A DNA stretch of 64,000 nucleotides from Saururus chinensis (GCA_035235625.1 CP141143.1:33527178-33591177), one strand, 5' to 3'; positions 11,490-23,859 are shown, numbered from the stretch's first letter. The notes: generated by a model not told the origin, from the letters alone. Program-made: numbers and translations.

Positions 11490-11910
11490 CTTACTCGCTA
11501 GCCATCACTAGCATATACATACACATACGTAGAAACATATTCACTAGTCATCACTAGCACATACTCAATCCACATATGAAGCTTACAAACATACATGCTA
11601 GTCATCACTAGCACATACTCAATCCACATACAAAGCTTACAAACGTACATTCTAGCCATCACTTGCACATTCTTAATCCACATACGAAGCTTACAAACAT
11701 ACACTCTAGCCATCACTAGCACATACTCAATCCACATATGAAACTTACAAATATACACGCTAGCCATCACTAGCACATACTCAATCCACATACGAAGCTT
11801 ACCAACAAACACGCTAGCCATCACTAGCACATACTCAGTCCACATATGAAGCTTACCAACAAACACGCTGCTAGCACATACTCAATCCACATACGAAGCT
11901 TACCAACATA
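11490..11910. repeat. Minisatellite in LTR A, ~54-bp unit, about eight copies
   Basis: Each unit contains GCTAGCCATCACTAGCACAT, then ACTCAATCCACATA and GAAGCTTAC. The best-kept units start near 11706, 11760 and 11814, giving a 54-bp period. The 122-codon minus-strand frame here, with repeated 'MWIEYVLVMA' lines, is simply this array read through. LTR B has shorter related units at 61040-61330. Confidence 0.9.
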
Positions 11911-11979
11911 CTTCAAACATACATACAACCCACATGCATGTCATACGCATTCCAACATGGCATAATATATCCTTTTACA

Positions 11980-12342
11980 TGTTGTGGACGGTTGTCCACA
12001 ATGGAGTGGTAGCCAGCATGGGTGATGGGAGCGGTGCAGGGAGGCCGGGAAAGGGGAGAGGGGATAGCGTGGCCATCAGACAGAAAGGGAAAGAAGCACA
12101 GAAGAAATGGGAGAAGCACAGACAATTAATCATTCATTTCATAATTCAATTAGGGCGCAACCCTTACATTTAAATAGACTAGCTAAGTGGGCTCACTAAC
12201 AAGCACCTAAGGCCCATTAGCATAATTAAAATAAAGTACTAATTACCAAATTACCTAAATACCCTTATTATATAAAAGCCCTAAATACACTAATATGTGG
12301 CCCCAGTGGCACCCCCTGGCAGCCCCTAGGACGTTCACAACA
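11980..12342 (-). repeat. LTR of element K, left copy (3' LTR)
   Basis: 363 bp, TG...CA ends, direct repeat of 14611-14971. The landmark CAGACAGAAAGGGAAAGAAG is present in both copies. Confidence 0.92.
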
Positions 12343-12654
12343 TTCCACCATGCTTCGCTTGCGCATCACCTCATCCTCGAGGTGACCTAAAACTCCAGGC
12401 ATCGGGCCCACCAAAGCCCACTATGAATAGCGGTTCTAGAACTGTGGATGAGACACGCCAAATAATGGAGATAGTGGGTTACTACTCAAGACGTGCAGAA
12501 GCTAGCACAAACATGATGGAAGTGCAGATACGAAACCCAAGGGCAGGTCAAAGGAGCGGCCCGACTTGTTGGCTGCAGGACAAAACAGACTGTCCACATA
12601 GGTCTCCAACAAGCAGGGTCATACCAATGACTACAGAGCACCACAATACTGCCC

Positions 12655-12780
12655 ACAGAGGGCATCAGCAGACATGAGCATGGTCGGCCCACAGAGGGCA
12701 TCAATAGACGAGATCATGGTCAGCCCACAGAGGGCAGCAGATAGCAGCAAGGTCGATCCACAGAGGGTAGCAATCAGTAG
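12655..12780. repeat. Short tandem repeat inside element K
   Basis: About four ~35-40-bp units, each containing CCCACAGAGGGCATCA or a close variant and a CATGGTCGGC-like part. It explains the repeated 'ALCG' wording in a minus-strand frame. Confidence 0.75.
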
Positions 12781-14592
12781 AGGCATAAGCCGCAGAACAA
12801 CCTTGGACATAGATGACGTACTGGACCCAAGTGGCCACCCAGATTCTAAAGCCCACAGAAGGCCCAGTCCATGCACGAAGCTACTTATAGACCTGAGTAG
12901 GATCAGACACACACCAAGCCCACCCAAGAGGACTGCCTTATTGTCGAAAAGCTCCGCACACACATGTACCCTATGAGGTGCAACACTGACACATATTGGG
13001 TAAGGGTAAGTGGCCATGAGACTGAAGAAGGCATGAGTGACTTGCTTAACTCCCTTTTGTGGACCCCCAATGAAAACAAGGATGATGGCCAAGAAATTCG
13101 CCATGGGAAAATAGAAGGCGGATCTCATTTTGGGCGTTACGAGATCAGGATCCAGCAAATCTGGGGCAAGTACCAAAACACCAGAATCTCCTTCACTGGT
13201 GATTCGCCAGAGAGACTTTGAGGGTGATCGGTGTAAAATCCCCAACTGGAAGGCAAATCCCGGTTTAACAGACCATCTCCCGGAAGATCCGGTTCACGCT
13301 GAGTCTTTCCGTTCTCAGAATGCGACGCTTCTACTCTCCTTCCATGGCGTCCACCGGAGGAGTGGCTCCCTCCTCCATTGCGGCCAGATTCTCGGACCAG
13401 CCGCAGGGCCAAGTCCCTTCTTCCATAGCGAAATAGTACGGCGAAATCACCTGCCTTCAGCTGGTCACAGAGGCTAGCATGTCTCTGAGGGAGTGGTCTA
13501 GCTCGAGCCCGGACGCCCCCAAGCCCCATCGCTACCCAGCCCGCGTCGTCAGCCGCTGTGCGGAGGTCCAAGACTGTCGCAAAGCTGAAGATAGTGGCAA
13601 AGCTGAAACCACAGTGGGAGTAGATGGCCGGATGCCGTGAGGTTGAGCAGCCATCGGAGGAGGACCCAATTACGGTGTCTGGCATGCTCTCCACAGCAGG
13701 GCAGCCGACCCTCTCCGCTGGAAGAAAGCTGACGGCTTGAGACCAAGCCTTGACGGCACAGTGACCCGGCCATATGTGAGAAAGCAAGCAGACTGGCACC
13801 GGGGCCAGTGGCGGCAGGTGGTGCTGGGGAGTGCTCATGGTTGCTCGGAGGCATGATTTCTGGCAGGATCTGTGGCACAGGCGATTCGCTGGAGTCACTG
13901 AGGCCCAGAGCGGGAAAGGGTCGGCTCCCCCGTTCGTGCCGACGGAACAGGGGCTATACTTTGGCTGGACGAGCAGAGGCTTGTGGTGGCTAGAGATGGA
14001 TGCAAAGGCTGGGATGGAGGTGATCTGACGCCAGTGGAGGAGGATGCCGGAGTTCAGGCGGTGGGGCGGCTGCATCTTTGGAAGCTTGGTCACTGGTCCC
14101 TAGTTTTCAACAGAAACATAGGGTGTTGATCGGGCGGAGGAGAAGGCCGGATATATTGGCGCCGGCGTGGATTTCTCGCAGCAGATGACGGAGGCCGCCA
14201 GGTCTGGAGGGGGCCAAGTCCGGAAATGACTTCCAGATGTTCTGCTGCCTCCCTGTGATGACGACGGCGCAAGCATCTCTGCCCCGCTCTCTGTTGGACT
14301 CTTCGTCCCAGAAGATGTTGAGGAAGGTCAGTCTCCGGGCAGACTGTGGCGTCGAGGGTGGGCCGTGCCATCGGCAACCCCTCAACCTCGCCAATCCACA
14401 ATTTGGCCGGCAGTGTGGAGGCAGGCCGTGGAGGATCTGGATCTTCTGACGGTGGAGGATCAGCTTGCGGTGGGGGAGGTGGGGTGTCCTGGGGTTGCTC
14501 CTTGGCTGGCTGAGAGGCCGCCATGGACATTACAAGCCGCCGCAAATCCTCTAGCTCTGTGCTCACCTTCGCTAAACGATGATTCCAGCAAT

Positions 14593-14610
14593 GAACGGTT
14601 CCGATACCAA
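14593..14610 (-). promoter_or_regulatory. Primer-binding site of element K
   Basis: On the minus strand it reads TTGGTATCGGAACCGTTC, close to the initiator-methionine tRNA site (TGGTATCAGAGC) used by many plant LTR elements, and directly abuts the right LTR. It sets the element's orientation. Confidence 0.75.
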
Positions 14611-14971
14611 TGTTGTGGATGGTTGTCCACAACGGCGTGGTAGCCGGCATGGGTGATGGGAGTAGTGCAGAGAGGCCGGAAAAGGGGAGAGGGGATGACA
14701 TGGCCATCAGACAGAAAGGGAAAGAAGCACAGAAGAAATGGGAGAAGCACAGATAATTAATTATTCATTTCATAATTTAATTAGGGCACCCTTACATTTA
14801 AATAGACTAGCTAAGTGGGCTCACTAACAAGCACCTAAGGCCCATTGACATAATTAAAATAAAGAACTAATTACTAAATTACCTAAATACCCTTATTATA
14901 TAAAAAACCCTAAATACACTAATACGTGGCCCCAATGGCACCCCCTGGCAGCCCCTAGGACGTTCACAACA
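14611..14971 (-). repeat. LTR of element K, right copy (5' LTR)
   Basis: 361 bp, direct repeat of 11980-12342. The TTATATAA stretch within it is a candidate promoter. Confidence 0.92.
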
Positions 14972-16703
14972 TTACATCATGCAAACGGATCATGATTTAG
15001 CATCCAAAGCATTGAATCATACAATCCTAACATGCTGCTACTCATTCAAAGCATGCTATCATAAAATTACGAGTTCAAAGCTCCCCTACCTCGTAATCAT
15101 GACGTTTGATGGCGAGCACATAACGATGACGGCGTTGGTAGCGGAGTTGGAGGCCAAAAGCATTGCCAAGTTGAGAGAATTGTTGTCCTAAGTTAGGAAG
15201 TACCAGAATCAATCACGGCCAAACGGGGTGTCAGAAGTCAATGCAGCAAAATCTACAACCAATGGAGGCACACTAGGGAAGCCGGGAGAAAGGTCAAGCC
15301 AACATAAGTGGTGGTGTGATCAGATGTCGAGGGTGTACTCACTGAAGGTCGGCCGACAGTTAAGAAGTACTCGGCCGGCCGCAAGACGTCTAAATCGACA
15401 ATGGATAACACCCAACGACGTCAATTTAGCATCATAGAGGGCCCCAATAGGAGGACTCCGATGTCAACTCCATTTAGTGGCAGAGCCAACTGACAGTCAG
15501 GTGGCACAAATACGATGCCTAAATCCAAAAGTACACACGTTGCCACATGCACACGCGGCCAAAAAGGATCACTCTAGGGGTAGATGGGTTAGACGGTAGC
15601 AGCCCAAGGCCCACAAAAGGGCAACTGAGCTATGGACAGGTGGTGGTGGCTGATCGAAGCGGTGACATCGCTGATCGCCACCCACAACCAACACATTTGG
15701 TGCAGGCAGCCGTGCATCTTGCACGGTATAGGGCAAAGGCAAGCGGCCCATTCCGAGCGGAGGTGTAATTTGGCCAAGTGGGGCTGACCCTCACTATCGC
15801 TGAGCTAGAGCAGAGCCCACATGGCCAAATGGCCCATGACTTGCCAATGGCAACGATCCGAGACACACCCAAAGTGTCTAATTGGGCAGAGCAAGACAAT
15901 AGAGGTGAGGCAGGGTTGGAAATGGCACCCCCAACCAAAATAGGGTTGAACTAGGCTAGACAGAGTCGGTTTAGTGGCTGGACGACGACTAGAAACACAC
16001 CAGCGTCTAAAAAAACATCATAGTCTATGAAATGAAAATATAACCAAAACCCGATCAAAGTATAGGTAGTTGACAACTAAGCAAAGAAAGCATGGCGGTG
16101 GCTCTAGCCAGTGCCTATGGGTTCCTAGCAGCTAACCAAACATAAGTCTAGTTGAGGGTGGCTGCAAACGATATCAAAATCTCACCCCCATGGCTCAAAA
16201 ATGACATTTGAAGGAGAGAAACACTGAAGAAAAGTTCGGTACCTCGTGGAGGAGCGAAGAGGCCATGACGGCGGTCATAGCCAGTACCTACGGACTCGTG
16301 GCGGTGAGGCAAAGAGGATCCCGATAAGAATCGGTGAAATTGGACGATGGAGGAGGAAGAACGGAGCGACCGGAATCTCACTATGTTTCTCACAAAAGTC
16401 ACTGGACGTGAAAAATGTTATTGGATGTCCTAGAATCCAATCAACAGATTTTATATAGTCTTTTTAATGTTTTTCATGTACGTCCCTAACACGTGTTAAC
16501 CTCCCAGTTACACGTTGTACCTACAAAATTCGTGCCATAAGCACGCAGTAAGGCCTGCGGCCTATGACTAAGCCTCACACCTGACTCTATGGGTATAAAT
16601 ATGGGGTAAATGCTCAAATACGAATATGCTGAAACATCACATCTTCCTGCCAAAAAAGACTAAAAAAATAGCAAAAAAATCATAAAAAATCAAGGACATT
16701 ACA

Positions 16704-17415
16704 GTGACAGATGTAGCACAATTTATGCATTATCTTAGCTAAAATATGATCCAAGATCAACTAAATCCAGCTCTACCATAACCAAATGCTTTAAGCTGTT
16801 TATGCAAATCAATGGACTATTCTTATCCACCCTCGTACTCAATTGACTCAATATATGCTACACATGTTGTAATCAGTTCTAAGAAATCTAGGAAAAGGAT
16901 ATCAAATTACAAATGCAAAAATTACTATATCCAACCCACATAGACACTTGGTACTCATGACCTTAAGTGGCATACAATATCCGGTCAAGTTTACTACCCT
17001 TATGGTATGCCCAAACCTAAATTTTACTCTACCCTCTACCCACATGTATTTTATTGTCTATTCTAATATTTACTTACATTAATTATGTAAGTAAATTTTA
17101 TCAAAATACTCATCATTGACCAACAAATGACCTTACAAAAGATCATTTCAAAATCTCAAACTGAACTATCATCGGTCATCCCACCAATGCATTGGTATCT
17201 GCAATGGTCATCAGTACCTCCAAGAACATGTAGATCCATGCTGAGAATGAGAAGGCTTGACCAAGCTTTAGTCACTAACATCTCTATTGACACATCGAAC
17301 ACCCTTCCGATGCCTATTGTTATCTACAACATTCCCTTGGCATGTCGGTGCAAGAGAATTGTTTGCCTTCACCCATCCATCAACACCTCACTAACATGTT
17401 GGTGTTGGAGTCATT
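16704..17415. other. Low-repeat flank right of LTR A; no recognised gene
   Basis: The sequence contains one 96-codon frame (17127-17417, plus) with no family resemblance. Ordinary AT-rich composition and no bounded repeat; a gene fragment is possible but unsupported. Confidence 0.35.
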
Positions 17416-18300
17416 GATAAGTGTAGAAAAAAAAAGTCCCTAGGTCGTGTATACATATGAAAGAAGTGTTCTCGGCTATAAGGCTAGAATGACTTAGAGA
17501 AAATCAGTAATAAATTTTATGGCATGAACTATCTTTGGCGTAGAACGAATCAGCTACACTAATCTAAGTTTATGCAAGACTCATCAAATATTAGTATAAC
17601 CCATCCAGTTCCTTGACCACATAAGCATGAATCTTATTGCATAACCATATCATCCAAACCACGGGCATTAGATTTGATGTTAAATATCAATACCAAATAC
17701 CACATAGATTTATCCTCTACATGGTGAATAAAATCAATATAGAATTTAATAAACCATTAAAACTTGTTCATTGAAGAAACCTCATGTTATACAATTATCA
17801 CACATTCCACAAATATCTAAATTAGAAGTAAAAGACCTGCTACTCATTAATGACTTCATTAAATTCCTAAGTCTCAAAGCCTTAGCCTAGCATATTTGAT
17901 GGAGATCCTTGCATCTTCATGACATTTCTTGATTGCTCCTCTACCTTCTCCACTTTAGGCATTCAGAAAATGGGGTAGGATCCCCCAACTTCATGCCCAA
18001 AGAGTGTTTGTATAGGTCCTTAAGTCAGTGGAGAAGTTTTGGCTTTGAAATCGATCACCCCATTTGACCACGATCAATCACCCCATCAAGCCAATCAATT
18101 TAAAATATTACTAGAATATGAAATTTCACTACCCGGTTGATCTTCCCATAGGGCCGATTGATCACCATTGTTTGTGTACGCCGATCAATTGCCACATAGC
18201 CCAAGTTGAAAGTAAAATATTTCAAAGCCAAAACAAGCCTCTCATATTATTATTAATTCTAATTCCTAACTATCTAAGCTATATTAACTCCTAATTAGGA
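17416..18300 (-). repeat. Dispersed LTR-like repeat Q, copy 2
   Basis: It corresponds to 4905-5680 in the same orientation: CTCGGCTATAAGG..., GGCATGAACTATCTT, TTGCATAACCATATCATCC, then GATCAATCACCCC-rich sequence. The two copies are well diverged, so neither is recent. Ends not resolved. Confidence 0.5.
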
Positions 18301-18323
18301 TTAGAAAGTAAAACAAAGAGGGA

Positions 18324-18456
<133 letters not shown>

Positions 18457-18639
18457 TACTCATTAACTACCATTAGCTTGTACTAGAAAACCACTCTTGA
18501 AACCACCAAATCCATAGTTCTAAAAATTCCAAAAATTATGTCTGCCACCACAACCATAGGAATGAAAACAACCAAAATTCTAATACCCATTTTCACCATC
18601 ACGAGCAAAATTCTAGCCTTGAGTGTTCTAAAATTTAAT

Positions 18640-19266
18640 AAAATGAGTTCCTATACACACAACTACATGTCTAAAAATTCTGATAACCATGAGAATTTTG
18701 TCACTGAGCTCCGGATCAAGATCCAAAATTATCAATATGGCAAGTCTTAGAAGAAGCAAACGAGTACTTAAGTTGTTCAAATTAAAGATTAGCCTCTTCA
18801 ACGAGAAGCAAAGGCCACAATTCATCAATAGAGATATTAGAAGATTTAATCCAAATGACCACTTAAACGAATGATAAGAAGTATGTAGACAATTAAGAGA
18901 GTATAGTAAAATATCATCAGTAGACAAAGGCTTAGAGATAGCGGCCAACTGATCGCTAGAATTATCCCCTTTCATAATATTTTATAACTGAATCTTGAGA
19001 TTCAACATATGAGAACTAAATAAGGAAGTAAATTGTTTATCCAAATTAGTCCAAATCTCTGGGCAAGCGGACAAATTTATAACTTGAGAAAGAACTTCAT
19101 GTGATAAGGTAGCAAACATGCAAGTCAAAAGATGCTTATCTATAGTAAACCAGTCATTATAAACAAGATTTGGAACAACCTGACCGTCATTGTCGAAAAG
19201 AGAAACAAAAGGATCATATATAGAAGTATATACAAAAATTAAAAAATTGTAAGCATAAAGGGCCAT
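18640..19266 (-). mobile_element. Ty1/copia gag remnant, fossil
   Basis: Read leftward, the sequence has the usual copia gag wording: a stretch like 'DKHLLTCMFATLSHEVL', then 'EIWTNLDKQF', then 'ISKPLSTDDILLYSLNCL', which corresponds to the UBN2-type gag domain of plant copia elements. The frame is broken in at least one place. No LTR pair or pol region is attached to it here, so it is a stranded fragment of an old copy. Confidence 0.7.
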
Positions 19267-20817
19267 TAGAACAATGTCAAAACATGTTGTATGTTTTAGT
19301 CTTAAAGTTTGATTTGATTAAGTGTTGTAATTGAGTTAGATTTGGAATTGAAGGACATGAAAAATATGAGCGGACACGTTCTAAAGGTTCAAGGTTAAAG
19401 ACCATTTAGAGTGTCAGAATTCAAAGGTAATTAACACACACATCCACAAATCACTTAGTTTTGATAAAAATAATCCTTACAAGTGATATTGTGTGATATT
19501 AAGTTTTTTTTGGTTAAAGAGGTTAAAACTTAAAAATTATTCTTCAGAGATTGATTGTTTATTAACAAACAGCTTGAAGGATCAATCACTTAATGACTAC
19601 GTTTTCATATTTTCAATTAGGGGACTGAACAATTGATTGCTTGGGTCAATAATTGATCACTCTGGTGTTTTGTTCAAACTAAATAAGTGAACGATCAGTC
19701 ACTAGAGAGAATGATCAGTCATTTCATGATCAAATTTCCTAGTTTAGGATTTCGTAATAGAGTCCTTTTCAAGTTGGATTCCTTTAAACTTAGCCAATTT
19801 GAGACTCTATAAAAGGCCTAGGCATGGACAAAATAGAAGAGAGAAAAACCTTTATTTGAGAAAAAAAAGAGGGAAATTTTTCTTAAGAGTTTTCCTAGAG
19901 TTACCATAGATTATGAGAGAAATTTTTTTTATGGATGAGAGTGATTCATAATACATCCCACACATAAGCTTGAGGTGGTGCAACAAACTTCTTCATAAAG
20001 GAGGATTGAAGAGACTCAAAGGTGAATCATTAATCAAATAAGGTGTCATTGATTGTGCTTGTAGAAGAAGATGAAACATGAAGAGGGAAGACTTCAATGG
20101 TTCGAAGCAGGGAGAAACTTGAAAGCCAACAATGTGAGAGGACTAAACAAAGAAAATGAATTTTTATTTGTGTCAAGTCAAAGGATGGTCAGTTCTTCTA
20201 GGTTTTCTAAGTTCTTGTTGTCTAGTGCATTGAATGATTTAGCCAGTTGAGACTGCCACAATTTTTTTACTCTTATTGGGGTTTTCTACGTAAAACATTA
20301 TTGTGTAAATGTGTTATGACCCACAATTTTCCTTTGGGCCCATAAGCGAGTTATGGGACCAATAACCATTTTTTATAAATTTGAACTATTTCAAGCTTAA
20401 TTTATTTTGTGGTTCCTTAAGGTTTTTTGGTGGGGCTCAAATAGACGAATGTACCGAGCACAAGAGCGAGTCAATTGGATGTTGGGATCGTAGCTATGGC
20501 CTCAAAAAGCGTGCTATGGGTAGGCTCCACTTTAATTTTGTGAGATATGATACTCTTACTTGGTATTGTTTCAGAGGGCTCACCAATATGAGTGCAATGG
20601 TATTAAATACGTGTGAATCCAAGCTCAAGGTAAGGTGTTATGCCCATTTCAAATTTAAAATTTTGATTTCAAATAAGGATAAAACGATAATATAAAAAAG
20701 TAAATGACATCAACAGCTGACAGCAAGAAAGGCATCACAGGCATGGTTGGCAACATGCATGGCTGGCCACACCACCAGTCATTCATCTTATTATGACAAG
20801 CATGAACACCTCCACCC

Positions 20818-20827
20818 TATAAAAAGG
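20818..20827 (+). promoter_or_regulatory. TATA box of solo LTR E
   Basis: TATAAAAAGG, about 500 bp into the LTR, followed ~60 bp later by a pyrimidine-rich leader (CTCACCTCTTCCTCTC), typical of plant LTR promoters. Confidence 0.65.
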
Positions 20828-21019
20828 GTGGGGTTTTCCTCCCAGTACACACATCTATTTCACATCATTTTCTCACCTCTTCCTCTCTAATTTTGCTCAT
20901 CCTCTTAGACCCTCTCTCCTCCATTTCTAACCCATTTTAGCCCATTTAAAAGGTGAACTTAGCTAAATCAAGGGTGCTCTATGTCATGGGAAATTTAGAT
21001 TAGTGAGATAACCTTTCTA

Positions 21020-21290
21020 GAGGGGGGAACATCCCAGGGTGAGGGGTGGCTTTGTTCATTGCCTTTAGGCCGCAATGAGAAAATATCCTAGGGTAAGGGG
21101 AGGCTCTATCCACGGCCTTATGGTCGTAAAAATAGAAACATCCTAGGGCAAGGGGAGGTTCTATTTGCCACCTTCAAGCAAAAAAAAAAGAAACATTCAT
21201 TGGTAAGGGGAGGCTCTGCTCGCCATCACTGAATAACATCCTTAAGAAGGGGAGGCTTCAACTGCTACTACCTCCAAAATTCTAAGGAGA
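21020..21290. repeat. Minisatellite in LTR E, ~55-60-bp unit, 4-5 copies
   Basis: Units centre on AACATCCTAGGGTAAGGGGAGGCTCTATCC. The same unit, reversed, forms the array in LTR F into which CACTA2 inserted (45900-46180 and 57488-57720). Confidence 0.8.
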
Positions 21291-21989
21291 GTGAGCATTT
21301 ACAACTTTATTATTTTTATGTATGAAATATTAAATAAATGCATATATTTATTAAATAATTGAGTTATATGAGTGCATGTTATAAATGCTTGAAACATATG
21401 CTGAATGACTTATGATTGTCTGATGACTTCTTAAATAATTTTAGGTCTTCAGACTTCCTGACTTTCAAAATATTATTATAGATGTGAAACACTTCAAATG
21501 GTTATTTGGTATAAAACCCAAAAGCTATTGGAGCTATGATTCCTAGATACCGCCTATTAAGGCATATAACACACCCATGAATTTGGATATCGTGGGAAGA
21601 TCTTATTCATTCAAATCTGGTTGCCCTACAAGCACGTGTGTTGTTGCTTCGATGTTGGCAACAAGTAGTTTTTTGTTATAAAGCCCAAAAACTATCGATT
21701 GTGGATACCTACCTATTAAGGCATATGGTGTGCCCATGAAATGGTATATCATGAGATTATCCCTTTCATTCTAATCGCTTTTGTATCGGCGACATTCTAT
21801 GAATGATTATTTATTTGATTTATAAATAATTTATTGAATTCTATTTATGAATGATTTATTTAATTTATTAGATTCTATGAATGATTGATTTGTCTAATTC
21901 AGTGATTGATTCATTGAATTTCGTGAAATAATGATTTGTTTGATTTGTTGGCACTTTTATTATCTTTGTTGACTTTGATATATGAATGC

Positions 21990-22150
21990 ACGTTGAAAAC
22001 ACTTAAGTATTGCATGTAGGATGCTATGCTTGTTAATTGGCCAAGTTATTAGACAAAACTACATCTGGATCCAATTTTATTGAAATAATATTGAGATGTT
22101 TTCCAAAAAGTACATAGGCAACTATTAGATGATGTTGGCCAGATCTGATA
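21990..22150 (+). repeat. Conserved LTR module, copy in LTR E
   Basis: ACTTAAGTATTGCATG ... AAAACTACATCTGGATCC ... GTACATAGGCAACTATTAG ... GATGTTGGCCAGATC, matching 9800-9960 word for word in order. Confidence 0.75.
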
Positions 22151-22490
22151 ACCAATATTAATTAGTCATTTTTTTACTAGTGGTTGTTGAATGCTACAGC
22201 TCTTGCATACAAATGAAGATTCCGAGGATCGAAAAAAAATATTTTATGTAATTTTTGAACCCCGGGTTGGGTTTTGCCTCAAATTTTGGGCACTTGCAGA
22301 CTTGGGGTGTAACAAAATGCTTGTAGAGTTGTGGTTGATTGAATGGTAGATTAATCATAGATTACTCTCAAATTTGTTTAAGTTTTCTCTATACAAATTC
22401 GTGCAACATATAGAGACATAACTCTTAATTTAAAGAACTAGTTTTAGGAGCAATGTGATGATTCATTATATTTATGATGAATACTAAACT

Positions 22491-23640
22491 CTCAAGTGGT
22501 AGCTAAGGATTTTATATCCAATACTTGTGATTTTTGTGAAATCTATTATATTTTGCATGCTCGAATCACTTGCTATTGTGCTATACTTGCTAAGATTTTG
22601 CTAGGGTAACTTGCTTGTTTTTTATTAAAAGCAGTTATTTGGTGATTTTTTTCATGTGCTTGATTGATTTATCATGTTTAATTCTTATTCTAGTGGTAAT
22701 GAGGATTTACATCCTAAAGTTCTTATTGGAAAAGTCAATGAATGTGGTTAAAAGAATGAGAAGTTAGCGAAAATTGTCAAAGCTAACATAAAGATAGTTG
22801 AATCAATTTCTACTGAAAAATTCTAATTGGCTGAAAACCACAAGAGAAAGAGGTTTGAATTTTGAAAAGTAAACTTGAGAAAGAAAGAAAGAAATCTAGT
22901 TCTTTAGACAGTAAACTTTAATCTACTGATGAGAAGTTTAACGACTTCAAATATGAAAAAAATAATATTCTAAATAAGATAAAATTCTTAGAGAAAAAAG
23001 TTCATGAGAAATTAGAGATAAATAAGTCATGTTTCAAAAATATTGATCTAGGTAATGATTTATAGACTTCTCTTGAAAACCTTCACCTTTTGACAAGAAA
23101 ATTTGGATTGGATTTTGTACATAGGATAAGATAGTAGTGAAAAATGTGGACTAGGGTTTAGATAGTTTAATTCTTTCCAAGCGTGTTACTAAGTTTGTCT
23201 AATCTAAAAAAGCCATCACCCTTGGAAAGATGATCACATAACAAAATCCAAAGTCTAAACATATGATGGTACATCACAAGAGAGAAAATCATAAATCTTC
23301 CTTAATTAGACAAATTTAAGCTATAAAGTGGAGCCAAAAATACCTTAATAAACAAGTCATGAACAAATTCAACACTAAGATAAATAATGTGTCTTCTAAA
23401 TTGAATAAATTGCCTAAGATAAGGGAAGGGAATTTGTTGAAGAAAAAGAAAGGAATAAAGTCACATCATAGGAAACCTCAAGTCAAAGGCATGTGCATTA
23501 TAAAGCACACATAAAAATCCACACCAAAGAAAGTTACTCAAGATAATAGGAAGAAAACTATGCAAATTTAAATTAAAAAAGATGTTTTAGAGAACCTTAG
23601 ATCCCAAGTTGATGGGATGACAAAAATGCTCTTACATTGC
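22491..23640 (+). mobile_element. Probable LTR-retrotransposon internal remnant (coiled-coil type), fossil
   Basis: From about 22690 the sequence codes in pieces for lysine/glutamate-rich, heptad-like stretches and then a 'SLENLHLLTRKFGLDFVH'-like piece and lysine-rich tail. This resembles the coiled-coil part of gag in some plant copia elements. It lies downstream of the LTR-like P1 in the same orientation. The reading is broken many times. The assignment is tentative. Confidence 0.35.
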
Positions 23641-23859
23641 CTTAGAATATGATGGCTAGGCAAAGGGTAAGGAGGTAAAATTCTCTACTTAGATATTGTT
23701 TCCTTTGTCCATGAGAAAATATTTCCTAACTTTTCGACACATATGTTTTTTTCTTGTTCATTTTGCTTTGTTTCAAGTTTTTTTTTTCTTCATAGGTTTT
23801 CAATTGAAAAACAAAAAACAAAAAAAGTGGAAAAAGATAAAAAAAGATTCTACCTTATT

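Larger units (their letters stand above)
11980..14971 (-). mobile_element. Small non-autonomous LTR retrotransposon (K), nested in LTR A
   Basis: Two direct LTRs of ~362 bp bound it (11980-12342 and 14611-14971), each starting TGTTGTGGA and ending TTCACAACA, with a perfect target duplication TTACA at 11975-11979 and 14972-14976. The primer-binding site lies next to the right LTR on the minus strand (14593-14610), so the element reads leftward. The internal 2.27 kb is GC-rich. It carries a gag-like start (about 60 residues with an ELEDLRRLVMSM coiled-coil-like stretch and a proline-rich tail) but no protease, reverse transcriptase or integrase that I recognise. It is structurally complete in its ends but could not have moved without a partner. 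The LTRs look roughly 94% identical by eye, so it is a moderately old insertion. Confidence 0.88.
10389..16703. mobile_element. Solo long LTR (A), gypsy-type, split by element K
   Basis: It starts TGTAACGTC and ends GACATTACA, and is flanked by a perfect 5-bp target duplication, GTGAC (10384-10388 and 16704-16708). Without the nested element K its own length is about 3.3 kb. It is collinear with 58611-63617: both start TGTAACG..., share an ATATAACG(G/T)C(C/T)GTAAATC block, the GCTAGCCATCACTAGC array, a CTCCCCTACCTCGTAATCAT block and the same TATAAATAT motif near the right end (16594-16604). It has no coding sequence of its own. LTRs this long with internal minisatellites are typical of the Tat/Ogre branch of Ty3/gypsy; that assignment is inference. 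Orientation is tentatively plus, from the TATA motif. Confidence 0.8.
20312..22314 (+). mobile_element. Solo LTR (E), gypsy-type, complete ends
   Basis: It starts TGTTATGACCC, ends GGGGTGTAACA, and is flanked by a perfect 5-bp duplication AAATG (20307-20311 and 22315-22319). At 2003 bp with no internal region it is a solo LTR, the usual product of recombination between the two LTRs of one element. A core promoter TATAAAAAGG lies at 20818-20827. A minisatellite and the shared LTR module follow. LTR F (45031-58362, minus) is a second copy of the same family. Confidence 0.88.
19285..22490 (+). repeat. LTR-like segment P1, split by solo LTR E
   Basis: 19285-20311 and its continuation after 22315 match 25247-26420 (P2) in order and orientation: TTTTAGTCTTA, AGGTTAAAGACC, GATCAATCACTT-like words, TTTAGGATTTCGTAATAGAGTC. 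A plus-strand TATAAAAGG lies at 19808-19816. Identity is only moderate, roughly 70% by eye, so P1 and P2 are either the LTRs of one very old element or two different insertions. About 1.2 kb without the nested LTR. Confidence 0.6.

Noticed and set aside
11498-11866. 122-codon minus-strand frame with repeated 'MWIEYVLVMA' lines, resembling a repeat protein
   Set aside because: It is the 54-bp minisatellite of LTR A read through; 54 is a multiple of 3, so the frame stays open by chance.
13137-14093. 318-codon minus-strand frame in element K considered as a host gene
   Set aside because: It lies wholly within a bounded LTR element, overlaps long frames on both strands and shows no recognisable domain.
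17127-17417. 96-codon plus-strand frame as a small host gene
   Set aside because: No domain, no splice or promoter support, ordinary AT-rich composition; left unannotated.
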